Made by a program: the position numbers and the translations under genes
Shown here: positions 29,987-37,918 of the stretch, piece by piece
Layout of the letters: every line of letters starts with the position of its first letter
Numbering within the stretch: position 1 is the first letter of the stretch
The notes under the pieces: model-generated
Databases searched by the model: none
What the model saw: only the letters and a program-made list of their open reading frames with translations
Told to the model about the DNA's origin: nothing
Assembly: GCA_000721375.1 (NCBI GenBank)
Contig: JOGW01000013.1
Span: 62,001 to 126,000 of the forward strand
Reading direction: 5' to 3'
Source: Streptomyces sp. NRRL B-3428
GTDB taxonomy: Bacteria > Actinomycetota > Actinomycetes > Streptomycetales > Streptomycetaceae
Length of the DNA: 64,000 nucleotides

Positions 29987-32043
29987 GCCAGCGCCTCTTC
30001 CTCGTCCACCGTCGGCGGCGGCTGCTCCTCCTCGACGACCGCGGGGGTCTCCCCCTTGCGCGAAGCCGCCACCGCGACGGCCCACACGACCCAGACCACA
30101 CCGAGCAGCCCACGGATCCAGGCAGGACCGAGCGGGATCCACGGCAGCATCACCACGGCCTTGTCGAAGGCGTCGAGGAGGGTGAGAACGCCCAAGCCCA
30201 CGGTCACCCAGCCGAACCAGGGGCGGTCCGCCCTCAGCACAAGCCCGGCACCGACCCACCACGAACCGATCAACACCAGCGCCACAGCGGGCAGATACCC
30301 GGACTCGAGGCCCTTCGTCGCCCCGGCCACATCGAGCGCGAGCCCCACAAGCCCCGCCGCACAGGCCACCGTCGCCCACCGGTGCATGCGCAGCCGGCGC
30401 CACCACAGCACTCCCCCGACCAGGACCAGCACCACGGCGATTCCGAGCGCGATCTGCACCTCGACCCGCTCGATCCCACTCGCCCCGTACCAGTCACAGC
30501 CCGCCGGCAGCCGCGCCGCCCGTGCGTCGTAGTCGGCGCACACCAACAGCGCGGCCAGCTTGGTCGGTTCACCCGCGAGCCGGTCCGCACCACCGGACAC
30601 ATCCCCGCGCGCGGAACCGCACTCCGGCAGCGCCCGCGGCGTGGACGCCCCCGCCGAGCCCTGCCAGCAGTTGCCCTCGCCCTGCCCGTCCCACCACACG
30701 TCAGTCGCGTTGGGCCGCTTCTTGCCCTGCTTGTCCACGCCCAGCTTGTTGTCCGCGTACCGGTTGTGGTGCGAGGTGTCCGCCTGCTTCGCCCAGGCCG
30801 ACTCACCCCGGATGAACGCGGGCACGGCGCTCAGGAAGAAGGCGGCGCGGTCGTGCCCGTACACCCAGTTGTTCTCGTACAGGTTCCAGTTGCCGCCGGC
30901 CGTGATGATGCCGGTGCCGGGCGGCATGGAGATCTGCGGGCAGACCACCCCGTCCTCGTAGCCTCGGTCGACCGGGGCCTTCGCGCACGTACCGTCGGCG
31001 ATGTACTTGTAGTAGTCCGCGTTGTTGTCGTGGATGTCGTTGCGCTCGAACTTCGCGTGGTTCTGCGGCAGTCCGGGGTGCCCGGGGAACGCGGAGTCCA
31101 TGGACGCGCCGCCCATGTTGTGGTCGAACTCGTTGTCGTGCACATAGACCGAGTCACCCGCCGTACCGCTGTAGCCGACCATGTTGTGGTGGCTGCGGCA
31201 GCCGGTGATCTCGATGGAGTGGCGCGGCACGTCGTAGCCGAGGCCGTCGTTGATGTCGGAGGCGCTGCCCGGGTAGATCCCGGAGTCACCGTTGCCGTAG
31301 GACTCGCAGTTCTTGTAGAGACCGTGGTCGGACGCGAAGGTGAGGAAGCCGTACTCGTCGTTCCACCTGGTCAGTACGTCGTCGATGACGAAGCCGTCAC
31401 CGGCCAGGACGTACAGCGAGTTGAAGGTGGTGCGCTGGGCGGTGAAGTTGCGGAAGTAGATCCCGTCGCTCTCGTCCGCGCGGATCGCGTTCAGCTTCGA
31501 GTACTTGGCGTCGATCACCACGTCGAGCCGTGAGGCGCCCGTGCCCTCGATCTGCAGATCCTTCTTGCCCATGATCGCGACGAGGTTCTGGTTGTGCGGG
31601 CACTGCTTCTGCTGCGCGAAGGAGAGGATCTGGTAGCCGAGCGCGGAGTTCTTGGCCTTGAGCTTCGTGCACGCGCCGGTCGGCTTGGGCTGCGAGGGCT
31701 CCTCCTCGTAGAGCCCGGGCAGGATCGCGATGTTCATACCGGGCTTGTCGACGGCGTTCACCGCCTCCTGCAGATGCCGGTAGCCGTCGGCCTGGCAGCG
31801 CTTGAAGAGGTCGAGGTTCTTCTGGCGCAGATCGGCGGGGAAGCCGGATATCCGGCGTTCGAAGTCCGCCTTGTCGTCCTTGCACACAAGGAGGTCGGGC
31901 GCCTCGTCCCGGTAGGTGGGAACGCTGCCCGAACCGTCCGGGAACTTCACCGGCCGCTCCTCGTGCGCCTGGGCGGCAGGGGCGATCAAAAGCGCTGCGC
32001 AGAGCGCGACGAGGACGGCGAGAAGCCTTCGGGTCCATGGCAT
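29983..32043 (-). CDS. Exported right-handed parallel beta-helix protein with C-terminal membrane helices
   Basis: 686 residues from ATG 32043. Signal peptide MPWTRRLLAVLVALCAALLI to AAQA. Residues about 120-470 are a beta-helix: repeating short strands with Asn/Asp/Gly turns (ENNWVYGHD, DNEFDHNMGG, RNDIHDNNAD), as in NosD and pectate-lyase-like proteins. Cys pairs are frequent. From about residue 560 to 665 there are four to five membrane helices, then an acidic tail ending DEEEALA. The first gene of a coupled trio with the cupredoxin-like lipoprotein and a polytopic protein. NosD proteins assist copper insertion, so a metal or surface-glycan role is conceivable but unproven. Confidence 0.82.
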   Translation of the reverse strand: MPWTRRLLAVLVALCAALLIAPAAQAHEERPVKFPDGSGSVPTYRDEAPDLLVCKDDKADFERRISGFPADLRQKNLDLFKRCQADGYRHLQEAVNAVDKPGMNIAILPGLYEEEPSQPKPTGACTKLKAKNSALGYQILSFAQQKQCPHNQNLVAIMGKKDLQIEGTGASRLDVVIDAKYSKLNAIRADESDGIYFRNFTAQRTTFNSLYVLAGDGFVIDDVLTRWNDEYGFLTFASDHGLYKNCESYGNGDSGIYPGSASDINDGLGYDVPRHSIEITGCRSHHNMVGYSGTAGDSVYVHDNEFDHNMGGASMDSAFPGHPGLPQNHAKFERNDIHDNNADYYKYIADGTCAKAPVDRGYEDGVVCPQISMPPGTGIITAGGNWNLYENNWVYGHDRAAFFLSAVPAFIRGESAWAKQADTSHHNRYADNKLGVDKQGKKRPNATDVWWDGQGEGNCWQGSAGASTPRALPECGSARGDVSGGADRLAGEPTKLAALLVCADYDARAARLPAGCDWYGASGIERVEVQIALGIAVVLVLVGGVLWWRRLRMHRWATVACAAGLVGLALDVAGATKGLESGYLPAVALVLIGSWWVGAGLVLRADRPWFGWVTVGLGVLTLLDAFDKAVVMLPWIPLGPAWIRGLLGVVWVVWAVAVAASRKGETPAVVEEEQPPPTVDEEEALA

Positions 32044-32123
32044 GCGCGTGAGAGTAGAGGATTGTTCACCTTTTCGGACCCCCCTCTGCAGCACTTTCTG
32101 CGCAGCTCGCTCCGGAGGCCCCG

Positions 32124-32153
32124 TTGACGCCCACCCCGATGGAATCCTACGGT
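32124..32153 (+). promoter_or_regulatory. hmgA promoter
   Basis: TTGACG (32124-32129) and TACGGT (32148-32153) with an 18-base spacer. The -10 lies inside the inverted repeat 32141-32168. Confidence 0.6.
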
Positions 32154-32168
32154 GGTACATAGGATTCC
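32141..32168. promoter_or_regulatory. Perfect inverted repeat operator at the hmgA promoter
   Basis: GGAATCCTA (32141-32149) and TAGGATTCC (32160-32168) are perfect 9-base arms with a 10-base spacer, covering the -10 and start site. The GntR encoded after hmgA is the likely ligand. Confidence 0.65.
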
Positions 32169-32192
32169 TTCAGGCACACCGGGAGCGCCACC

Positions 32193-33512
32193 ATGAACGG
32201 CATCGAGCAGGCGAGGAAGACGGCCCAGGAGCTGACGTATCTCACCGGCTTCGGCAATGAGCACAGCTCCGAGGCGGTGCCGGGTGCGCTGCCCGTGGGC
32301 CGCAACTCTCCGCAGCGCGCGCCCCTCGGTCTGTACGCGGAGCAGCTCAGCGGCAGCGCGTTCACCGAACCGAGGGCGCACAACCGCCGCTCGTGGCTCT
32401 ACCGCATCCACCCCTCGGCCCAGCACCCGGCCTTCACCCGCGCCGACAACGGTGCGATCCGTACCGCGCCCTTCACCGACACGGTCCCGGACCCCAACCG
32501 CCTGCGCTGGAACCCGCTGCCCGACCCGGCCCCCGGCACCGACTTCGTGGCCGGCCTGTGGACGCTCGGCGGCAACGGTGACGCGACCCAGCGCACCGGT
32601 ATGGCCGTGCACCTGTATTACGCCAACTCTCCCATGGAGCGGCGGGTGTTCAGCAGCGCCGACGGCGAACTCCTGATCGTCCCCGAGCAGGGCGGTCTGC
32701 TGATCCGCACCGAGTTCGGCCTGCTGCATGCCGAGCCGGGCCATGTGGCGCTGATTCCGCGCGGGGTCCGCTTCCGTGTGGAGCCGCTGGCCGACGCGGT
32801 ACGCGGCTACGTCTGCGAGAACTACGGCGCCCCGTTCCAGCTCCCGGACCTCGGCCCGATCGGCGCCAACGGTCTGGCCAACGCCCGCGACTTCCAGGCG
32901 CCGACGGCCGCGTACGAGGATGTCGAGGGCCCGGTCGAGGTGCTCAACAAGTACTGCGGCAACCTCTGGACCGCCACCTACGACCACTCGCCGCTCGACG
33001 TCGTGGCCTGGCACGGCAATCACGTCCCGTACGTCTATGACCTGCGCCGTTTCAACGTCATCGGCACGATCTCCTACGACCACCCCGACCCGTCGATCTT
33101 CACGGTGCTCACCTCGCCCTCGGACACCCCCGGACTCGCGGGCGTCGACTTCGTCGTCTTCGCGCCGCGCTGGCTGGTCGGCGAGGACACGTTCAGGCCG
33201 CCGTACTTCCACCGCAATGTGATGAGCGAGTACATGGGCCTGATCGAGGGCGCGTACGACGCGAAGGCGGAAGGCTTCGTGCCCGGCGGTGGATCGCTGC
33301 ACAACATGATGTCCGCGCACGGACCCGACCGGGAGACCTTCGAGAAGGCCTCGGCGGCGGAGCTGAAGCCGCAGAAGATCGACGACGGGCTTGCGTTCAT
33401 GTTCGAGACGCGGTGGCCGGTGACGCTCACCGGGCAGGCGCAGGACGCCGACCACCTGCAGACGTCCTATGACGATGTGTGGCAGGGTCTCGAACGGCAC
33501 TTCAGGCCGTAA
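32193..33512 (+). CDS. hmgA: Homogentisate 1,2-dioxygenase
   Basis: 439 residues, the normal length. Opens homogentisate to maleylacetoacetate in tyrosine and phenylalanine breakdown, using Fe(II). The N-terminus has the family stretch [13 protein letters not shown], and the iron ligands are in [13 protein letters not shown] (His and Glu six apart) and in MMSAHGPD (His). GGGAG precedes the ATG. The pathway partners (maleylacetoacetate isomerase, fumarylacetoacetase, hydroxyphenylpyruvate dioxygenase) are not adjacent. Followed after 44 bases by a GntR regulator gene on the same strand. Confidence 0.97.
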   Translation: MNGIEQARKTAQELTYLTGFGNEHSSEAVPGALPVGRNSPQRAPLGLYAEQLSGSAFTEPRAHNRRSWLYRIHPSAQHPAFTRADNGAIRTAPFTDTVPDPNRLRWNPLPDPAPGTDFVAGLWTLGGNGDATQRTGMAVHLYYANSPMERRVFSSADGELLIVPEQGGLLIRTEFGLLHAEPGHVALIPRGVRFRVEPLADAVRGYVCENYGAPFQLPDLGPIGANGLANARDFQAPTAAYEDVEGPVEVLNKYCGNLWTATYDHSPLDVVAWHGNHVPYVYDLRRFNVIGTISYDHPDPSIFTVLTSPSDTPGLAGVDFVVFAPRWLVGEDTFRPPYFHRNVMSEYMGLIEGAYDAKAEGFVPGGGSLHNMMSAHGPDRETFEKASAAELKPQKIDDGLAFMFETRWPVTLTGQAQDADHLQTSYDDVWQGLERHFRP

Positions 33513-33531
33513 TGGCACTTCACGCCGTAAG
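33496..33531 (+). repeat. 18-base tandem duplication across the hmgA stop codon
   Basis: GGCACTTCAGGCCGTAAT (33496-33513) is followed directly by GGCACTTCACGCCGTAAG (33514-33531), 16 of 18 identical. The hmgA stop TAA is in the first copy. Confidence 0.85.
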
Positions 33532-33556
33532 CGCTCCGACGGAATGGGAGTAGCCA

Positions 33557-34306
33557 GTGACCGCTTTCGCCCCGGACTCGATCGTCCTGAACCGCAAGTT
33601 GCCGCTCTGGTACCAGGTCTCGCAGTCCCTGCGGGCCTCGATACTGGGCCGCTCCCCGGAGGCGCCCCTGCGGCTGCCGACGGAGGAACAGCTCGCGCTG
33701 CACTACGGCGTGAGCGTGCTGACCATGCGGCAGGCGCTCAAGGAGCTGGAGGACGAGGGGCTGATCAGCAGGCACCGGCGGCGCGGCACGTTCATCGAGC
33801 CGAGCGCCACCCGCAGTGCGCCGGTGCGGCTGCTCGGTTCGGTGGACGCGATCGTGGCGCAGCAGTCGGGGATGACGACCCGGCTGCTCGACCACGGCAA
33901 GGCCTCGGTGGACTCCGAACTCGCGGAGTTCTTCCCGGACTTCACGGAGGTGGCCACGTATCACCGCCTTCGCTTCGACGAGGCGACGGGTGAGCCGACG
34001 AACCACGCGCGCAACTTCGTCCGTCCCGATCTCGCGTCGCGCATCGATCCGGACGATCTGCTGCGCTGGCCGATGACGAAGGTATTGCGCGACGGTGTGG
34101 GCATCCGGATCAGCCGCATCACGGACACGGTCGAGGCGCGGCTCGCCGATCCGGAGACGGCGCGGCTGCTCGAAGTCCCGCTGCTCAGCCCGATCCTGCA
34201 CTACACGGGGGTGACCTTCGACGAGGAGGGCTCCGCGTTGGATGTGGCGCGGATCCTCTACCGGGGGGACCGGTTCTCGTTCACGGTCACCTTGGACGCT
34301 CACTAG
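33557..34306 (+). CDS. GntR/HutC family regulator, probably of hmgA
   Basis: 249 residues, GTG start with GGGAG upstream. N-terminal winged helix, residues about 12-85 (LPTEEQLALHYGVSVLTMRQALKELEDEGLI, RRRGTFI). The C-terminal UTRA domain, about 100-245, binds a small effector; it includes NHARNFVRPDLASRI and ends YRGDRFSFTVTLDAH. Directly downstream of hmgA, so likely cotranscribed, with homogentisate or another tyrosine catabolite as effector. The palindrome at 32141 is the probable operator. Confidence 0.88.
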   Translation: MTAFAPDSIVLNRKLPLWYQVSQSLRASILGRSPEAPLRLPTEEQLALHYGVSVLTMRQALKELEDEGLISRHRRRGTFIEPSATRSAPVRLLGSVDAIVAQQSGMTTRLLDHGKASVDSELAEFFPDFTEVATYHRLRFDEATGEPTNHARNFVRPDLASRIDPDDLLRWPMTKVLRDGVGIRISRITDTVEARLADPETARLLEVPLLSPILHYTGVTFDEEGSALDVARILYRGDRFSFTVTLDAH

Positions 34307-34323
34307 GACCGAGCAGTTCGCCC

Positions 34324-35532
34324 GTGAGTACGATGCTGGGCGTGACGCAAGACGAAGCGCCGCTGCTCAAGGAGCTCATGCCATGGACCGTCGCGCCGCT
34401 GCGGATCGGGCGCGACTGGCCGTTGGCGCCTGAGCGGGCCTCGCTCAAGGCGCGGTGGGAGGCGTTCGTACGGGCCGAGGGCGCCGAGCGGGAGGCGCTG
34501 CTGAGGCCGAGCCGGTCGCGCACCTTGCGTACCGCCGTCGCCCAACTTCCCGGCCGCGCAAGCGGAACCGAGCCGCTGGCGCTCGCCGAAGGCCCCTGCC
34601 CCGAGCCAGCGCAGGTGCTCAACGGACCCTTCGACGAGCAGTGGCTGATCGCGGACCACCGGCTCATCGACGTCGCCCGCCCCGAGTTGTGGCGGGTGGC
34701 CGGGCCCCAGCAGCTGTTTCTCGTCGAGCAGGGTTATGTACCCGAAGGCACCGGAACCGCGCTGCTCGCCACCGCCCTGCTCCCGGACGGCCGTTCACCG
34801 GCCGGCCGCCCTGGCCGGATCCTCCCGCTGTACCGCAGGCCCGGCGGTATCGAGCCGAATCTGGCGCCCGGTCTCACCGAGTTCCTGCAGCGGCAATACG
34901 GCCGGGAGATCCTCCCCGAGCACCTGCTGACCTGGGCCCTCGCCGCCTCCCGCGCGACGTCCGAAGGCGTACGGGTCCCGCTGCCCGCCGACCCCGACAT
35001 CTGGGCCCACGGCGTCGAGCTCGGCCACCGGCTGCTCTGGCTGCACCTGCGCACCGGCGAACGCCCCAAGCTGCCGGGCGGCCGCCGGCCTTACGTACGG
35101 GCCGCACTCCCGCCGCAGCCCACCGAGCTGCTCTACGACCGCGACGAGGAGACCCTGCAGATCGGCGAGGGACGTATCTCCCCCGTGCCCGCCGAAGCCT
35201 GGGACTTCCACATCAGCGGCGTACGCGTCCTGGAACTCTGGTTCAACCGCCGCACGCGGCCCGCCGAGCCCGGCACCCTGGAGGCGATCGGCCCACGCAC
35301 CTGGCCGCAGGAGCGCACCTCCGAGCTCCTCGAGCTGATCACCGTCCTCGCCCTGCTCGCCGAACTGCGGCCGCGCCAGGCCGAGTTGACGGAGGCGGTC
35401 GGAGCGAACGCGCTGGGCCTCAAATCCCTGCACAGGGCGGGCCTCCTGCCGGCCCCCGAAGCGTCCCGCCGCCCCGCCTCCGTACTCGATCATCACGAAG
35501 AAGGGCCAGGGGGCCAGTTCGCCCTGCTCTGA
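34324..35532 (+). CDS. Stand-alone type ISP restriction-modification C-terminal specificity-like protein
   Basis: 402 residues; start GTG 34324, with an ATG three codons later as alternative. The text SPVPAEAWDFHISGVRVLELWFNRRT and the following TWPQERTSELLELITVLALLAELRP match the C-terminal target-recognition domain of single-chain type ISP enzymes (LlaBIII, LlaGI). The nuclease, helicase-like ATPase and N6-adenine methyltransferase modules of those enzymes are all absent, and no such genes are nearby. Streptomyces carry such lone proteins, usually annotated from this domain. It begins 17 bases after the GntR stop. DNA binding without cleavage is a reasonable guess. Confidence 0.68.
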   Translation: MSTMLGVTQDEAPLLKELMPWTVAPLRIGRDWPLAPERASLKARWEAFVRAEGAEREALLRPSRSRTLRTAVAQLPGRASGTEPLALAEGPCPEPAQVLNGPFDEQWLIADHRLIDVARPELWRVAGPQQLFLVEQGYVPEGTGTALLATALLPDGRSPAGRPGRILPLYRRPGGIEPNLAPGLTEFLQRQYGREILPEHLLTWALAASRATSEGVRVPLPADPDIWAHGVELGHRLLWLHLRTGERPKLPGGRRPYVRAALPPQPTELLYDRDEETLQIGEGRISPVPAEAWDFHISGVRVLELWFNRRTRPAEPGTLEAIGPRTWPQERTSELLELITVLALLAELRPRQAELTEAVGANALGLKSLHRAGLLPAPEASRRPASVLDHHEEGPGGQFALL

Positions 35533-35561
35533 CTCTCGGCACGGGCTCCGGCGACGGTCAC

Positions 35562-35621
35562 GCAACCAAAGGTTGCACATAAACCGACGGTGCTCTACCG
35601 TGATATGCAACGAAAGGTTGC
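35562..35621 (+). promoter_or_regulatory. Two ArsR operators flanking the SRPBCC-arsR promoter
   Basis: GCAACCAAAGGTTGC (35562-35576, perfect 6-base arms) and GCAACGAAAGGTTGC (35607-35621, one mismatch), centres 45 bases apart. Between them TTGCAC (35573-35578) and TACCGT (35597-35602), spacer 18, form the promoter. One site covers the -35, the other the start region. Confidence 0.7.
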
Positions 35622-35639
35622 GCGACGATGGAGGACGCC

Positions 35640-36089
35640 GTGAAGCACGCGAGCATCGAGCGGGAGATCCGGATCGACGCGACCCCCGACGTGGTCTACA
35701 AGGTCATCAGCACACCCGAGCACCTGCGGGAGTGGTGGCCGGACGAGGCCGAGTTCACCCCTGCGCCCGGCGCCACCGGCCACATCACCTTCGGCGACAC
35801 CAAGGTCGTACCGCTCACGGTCATCGAGGCCGATCCGCCGCGGCGGTTCGTCTTCCGCTGGGTCCACGAGGAGGGCGAGGCAGCCACCTCGGCCAACTCC
35901 TTCCTGGTGACCTTCGACCTGGTCCCCTCCGGTACCGGCACCTTGCTGCGCTTCCGCGAGACCGGGTTCACCGAGAAGCTGTCCGACCCGGCCGAGCGCG
36001 AGGAGCAGTACAACGACCACGTCACCGGCTGGGACCACTTCCTGCCCCGCCTGGTCGGCTACGTCGACCGGCTGGTGTCGACGGCGTGA
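35640..36089 (+). CDS. SRPBCC (AHSA1/ActD-like) family protein, first of an ArsR module
   Basis: 149 residues from GTG 35640, which has GGAGG 5 bases upstream; the ATG at 35628 precedes that site. Helix-grip fold with a hydrophobic pocket: DATPDVVYKVISTPEHLREWW at the N-terminus and HVTGWDHFLPRLVGYVDRLV at the C-terminus, typical of the AHA1 domain family. The partner ArsR is encoded next with a GTGA overlap; such pairs are common in actinobacteria and the SRPBCC protein probably binds a small lipophilic ligand. Function otherwise unknown. Confidence 0.87.
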   Translation: MKHASIEREIRIDATPDVVYKVISTPEHLREWWPDEAEFTPAPGATGHITFGDTKVVPLTVIEADPPRRFVFRWVHEEGEAATSANSFLVTFDLVPSGTGTLLRFRETGFTEKLSDPAEREEQYNDHVTGWDHFLPRLVGYVDRLVSTA

Positions 36090-36433
36090 GCCACGCCCCC
36101 GACGACATCGACGACGAGCTCTGGTCGGCGGTGGGCGATCCCACCCGGCGGCGGATGCTCGACCTGATGCTGGCCGAGGGCGGTGGGACGGCGACGACGT
36201 TGAGCGAACGGCTGCCGGTGACCCGTCAGGCCATCGCCAAACACCTCAACCTGCTGGAGCGGGTCGGCCTGGTCCGCTCCACCGCGCTGGGGCGCGAGCG
36301 CCGCTTCCAGGTGGACCAGGACCGACTCGCCCTGGCCGTCGCACAGTTGTCGACGGTCACCGCCGCCTGGGACGCCCGCCTGCACCGCATCAAGCGGATC
36401 GCCGAGACGATCCAGCGAAGCCAAGAGGACTGA
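36086..36433 (+). CDS. ArsR-type winged-helix repressor of the SRPBCC module
   Basis: 115 residues from GTG 36086 (GTGA overlap with the SRPBCC stop). The fold is LWSAVGDPTRRRMLDLMLAEG, then LSERLPVTRQAIAKHLNLLE as recognition helix, then the wing STALGRERRFQV. No Cys pair or other metal site, so it belongs to the non-metal group of ArsR proteins that accompany SRPBCC genes. The paired GCAACC-N3-GGTTGC sites upstream of the module are the probable autoregulatory operators. Confidence 0.92.
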   Translation: MSHAPDDIDDELWSAVGDPTRRRMLDLMLAEGGGTATTLSERLPVTRQAIAKHLNLLERVGLVRSTALGRERRFQVDQDRLALAVAQLSTVTAAWDARLHRIKRIAETIQRSQED

Positions 36434-36522
36434 CGCGCGACGAACGAACGCCGCCGCCGCAGCGGTGGTGGCGCCGATGAAGCACGCCCGAATCCGGGCG
36501 ACCACACGAGACGAGGCACACC

Positions 36523-36975
36523 ATGGTGGACATCCTGCACAGGATCGGTGTCACCGCCGCTCCCGACGCCGTGCACGCGGCCCTGACCACGATCGACGGT
36601 CTGAGCGGCTGGTGGACACAGGACACCGGCGGCAACAGCGAGGCCGGGGGAATCATCGAGTTCCGCTTCGAGGGCGCACCGGCTCCCGGCGGATTCGACA
36701 TCAAGGTCATCGAGACCCGGCCCGCCGAACTCGTGCTCTGGGAGGTCGTCGACGGCCCCGAGGAGTGGGTCGGAACGCGGATCCGCTTCGACCTCAAGCA
36801 GGAAGGCGACTACACGATCGTGCTGTTCGCGCACGAAGGCTGGCAGGAACCTGTGGAGTTCATGCACCACTGCAGCACCAAGTGGGCCGTCTTCCTGATG
36901 AGCCTCAAGCACCTCATAGAGACCGGCAAGGGCGAGCCGGCCCCTCACGACGTGAGGATCAGCAACTGGCACTAG
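36523..36975 (+). CDS. Second SRPBCC (AHSA1-like) family protein
   Basis: 150 residues. Starts MVDILHRIGVTAAPDAVHAA and contains LSGWWTQDTGGN and HHCSTKWAVFLMSLKHLIETGKG, the usual AHA1-like ends. It is only distantly similar to the first SRPBCC protein of the module. It begins 89 bases after arsR on the same strand, so probably the same transcript. Ligand unknown. Confidence 0.87.
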   Translation: MVDILHRIGVTAAPDAVHAALTTIDGLSGWWTQDTGGNSEAGGIIEFRFEGAPAPGGFDIKVIETRPAELVLWEVVDGPEEWVGTRIRFDLKQEGDYTIVLFAHEGWQEPVEFMHHCSTKWAVFLMSLKHLIETGKGEPAPHDVRISNWH

Positions 36976-36998
36976 GGCGTCTCTTTCGGATGGACTCC

Positions 36999-37091
36999 CT
37001 TGGCATCAAGGGGTGTCCGAATGCACTCACTTGGCATCAAGGGATGTCCGGATGCTCTCTCTTGGCATCAAGGGGTGCCTGGATGCTCTCC
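36999..37091. repeat. Three 31-base tandem repeats reaching into the 3' end of the fetB-like gene
   Basis: Units at 36999, 37030 and 37061, each starting CTTGGCATCAAGGG. The first can form CCCTTG-GCAT-CAAGGG. A partial copy precedes at about 36985. The stop codon of the convergent permease gene (37068-37070) lies in the third unit, whose minus-strand sequence encodes the protein's last residues GEHPGTP. Confidence 0.92.
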
Positions 37092-37865
37092 CTGCTCCCG
37101 GTGCAGGTGTCCGCGGGCCACCAGTTCAAGGACCACGGCCACCGCCGCCGCCTGCACCGCGAGCAACGCCACCAGAACGAACAGCTGGACCGCGCCCGCC
37201 TGCACCGGTGAAGCCCCGCCGAGCAGCATGCCGACGAACGCGCCGGGGAGCGTGACCAGGCCGACCGTGCGGGTCTGGTCGAGGCCGGGCAGCAGCGCGT
37301 CGGAGGCCGCCGGGCGGGCGATCTCCAGACGGGCCTCCGAGTCGAGCAGTCCGAGGGCCATCCCGGCCTCGACCTCTCCGCGCCGGGTGTGGAGTTCGTC
37401 GAGCGCGCGCCGGCCGCCGAGCACCGTGGCGGTGAGCGCGCCACCGATCAGGATGCCGGCGATCGGGATCAGGGCGATGCCCTTGAGCGGGACGAGGCCG
37501 GTCAGGAGCAGCGCCACCACGACGGGCACGACACCCGCCGCGATCGGCAGCGCGACCCACCACCATGTGGAGTTGGCGGTGATACGGCGCCCCGCGGTGC
37601 GTACCGCCACCGCGTACATCACCAGCAGAAAGCCGAGCAGCACCGGAACGGACCGCACCACCCAGCCGATCAGCAGGGAGACGACGGCCAGTTGGACCGT
37701 CGCCCGCACTCCGGCGACGGCGATCTCCCGCGCCCGGCCCCTGCTGCCGTCCGGCGAGAGCCGTGCGTAGGCGGCGACCGCGACGGCCGCCACGAGCAGC
37801 ACGGCGAGCAGGACGCCGAGGGTGGCGTTGACGGGGAGCAGGGCGGAGGCGGCGGACTCGGACAC
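37068..37865 (-). CDS. FetB/YbbM (UPF0014) ABC transporter permease
   Basis: 265 residues from GTG 37865, with AGGGTGG upstream; the open frame beyond it is out-of-gene sequence. Seven hydrophobic segments. The family core is visible in GVRATVQLAVVSLLIGWV, ITANSTWWWVALPI, IALIPIAGILIGGALTATVLGGRRALDEL and GLVTLPGAFVGMLLGGASP. FetAB exports iron and protects against oxidative stress in E. coli. The ATPase partner FetA is missing beside it, so it either pairs with a distant ATPase or has another role. The last residues are encoded by a 31-base tandem repeat. Confidence 0.88.
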   Translation of the reverse strand: MSESAASALLPVNATLGVLLAVLLVAAVAVAAYARLSPDGSRGRAREIAVAGVRATVQLAVVSLLIGWVVRSVPVLLGFLLVMYAVAVRTAGRRITANSTWWWVALPIAAGVVPVVVALLLTGLVPLKGIALIPIAGILIGGALTATVLGGRRALDELHTRRGEVEAGMALGLLDSEARLEIARPAASDALLPGLDQTRTVGLVTLPGAFVGMLLGGASPVQAGAVQLFVLVALLAVQAAAVAVVLELVARGHLHREQGEHPGTP

Positions 37866-37918
37866 GGAAGCCACCCTAAGAGCGGCCACCGGCGGATCCA
37901 CTCCCCCGCCGCACCCGG

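Noticed and set aside
29983..32043. Calling the beta-helix protein NosD
   Set aside because: No nosZ, nosF, nosY or nosL is nearby, and it has membrane helices that NosD lacks; only the fold is supported.
36999..37091. CRISPR-like direct repeats
   Set aside because: Units are contiguous without spacers, and there are no cas genes. The same holds for 16923-17014.
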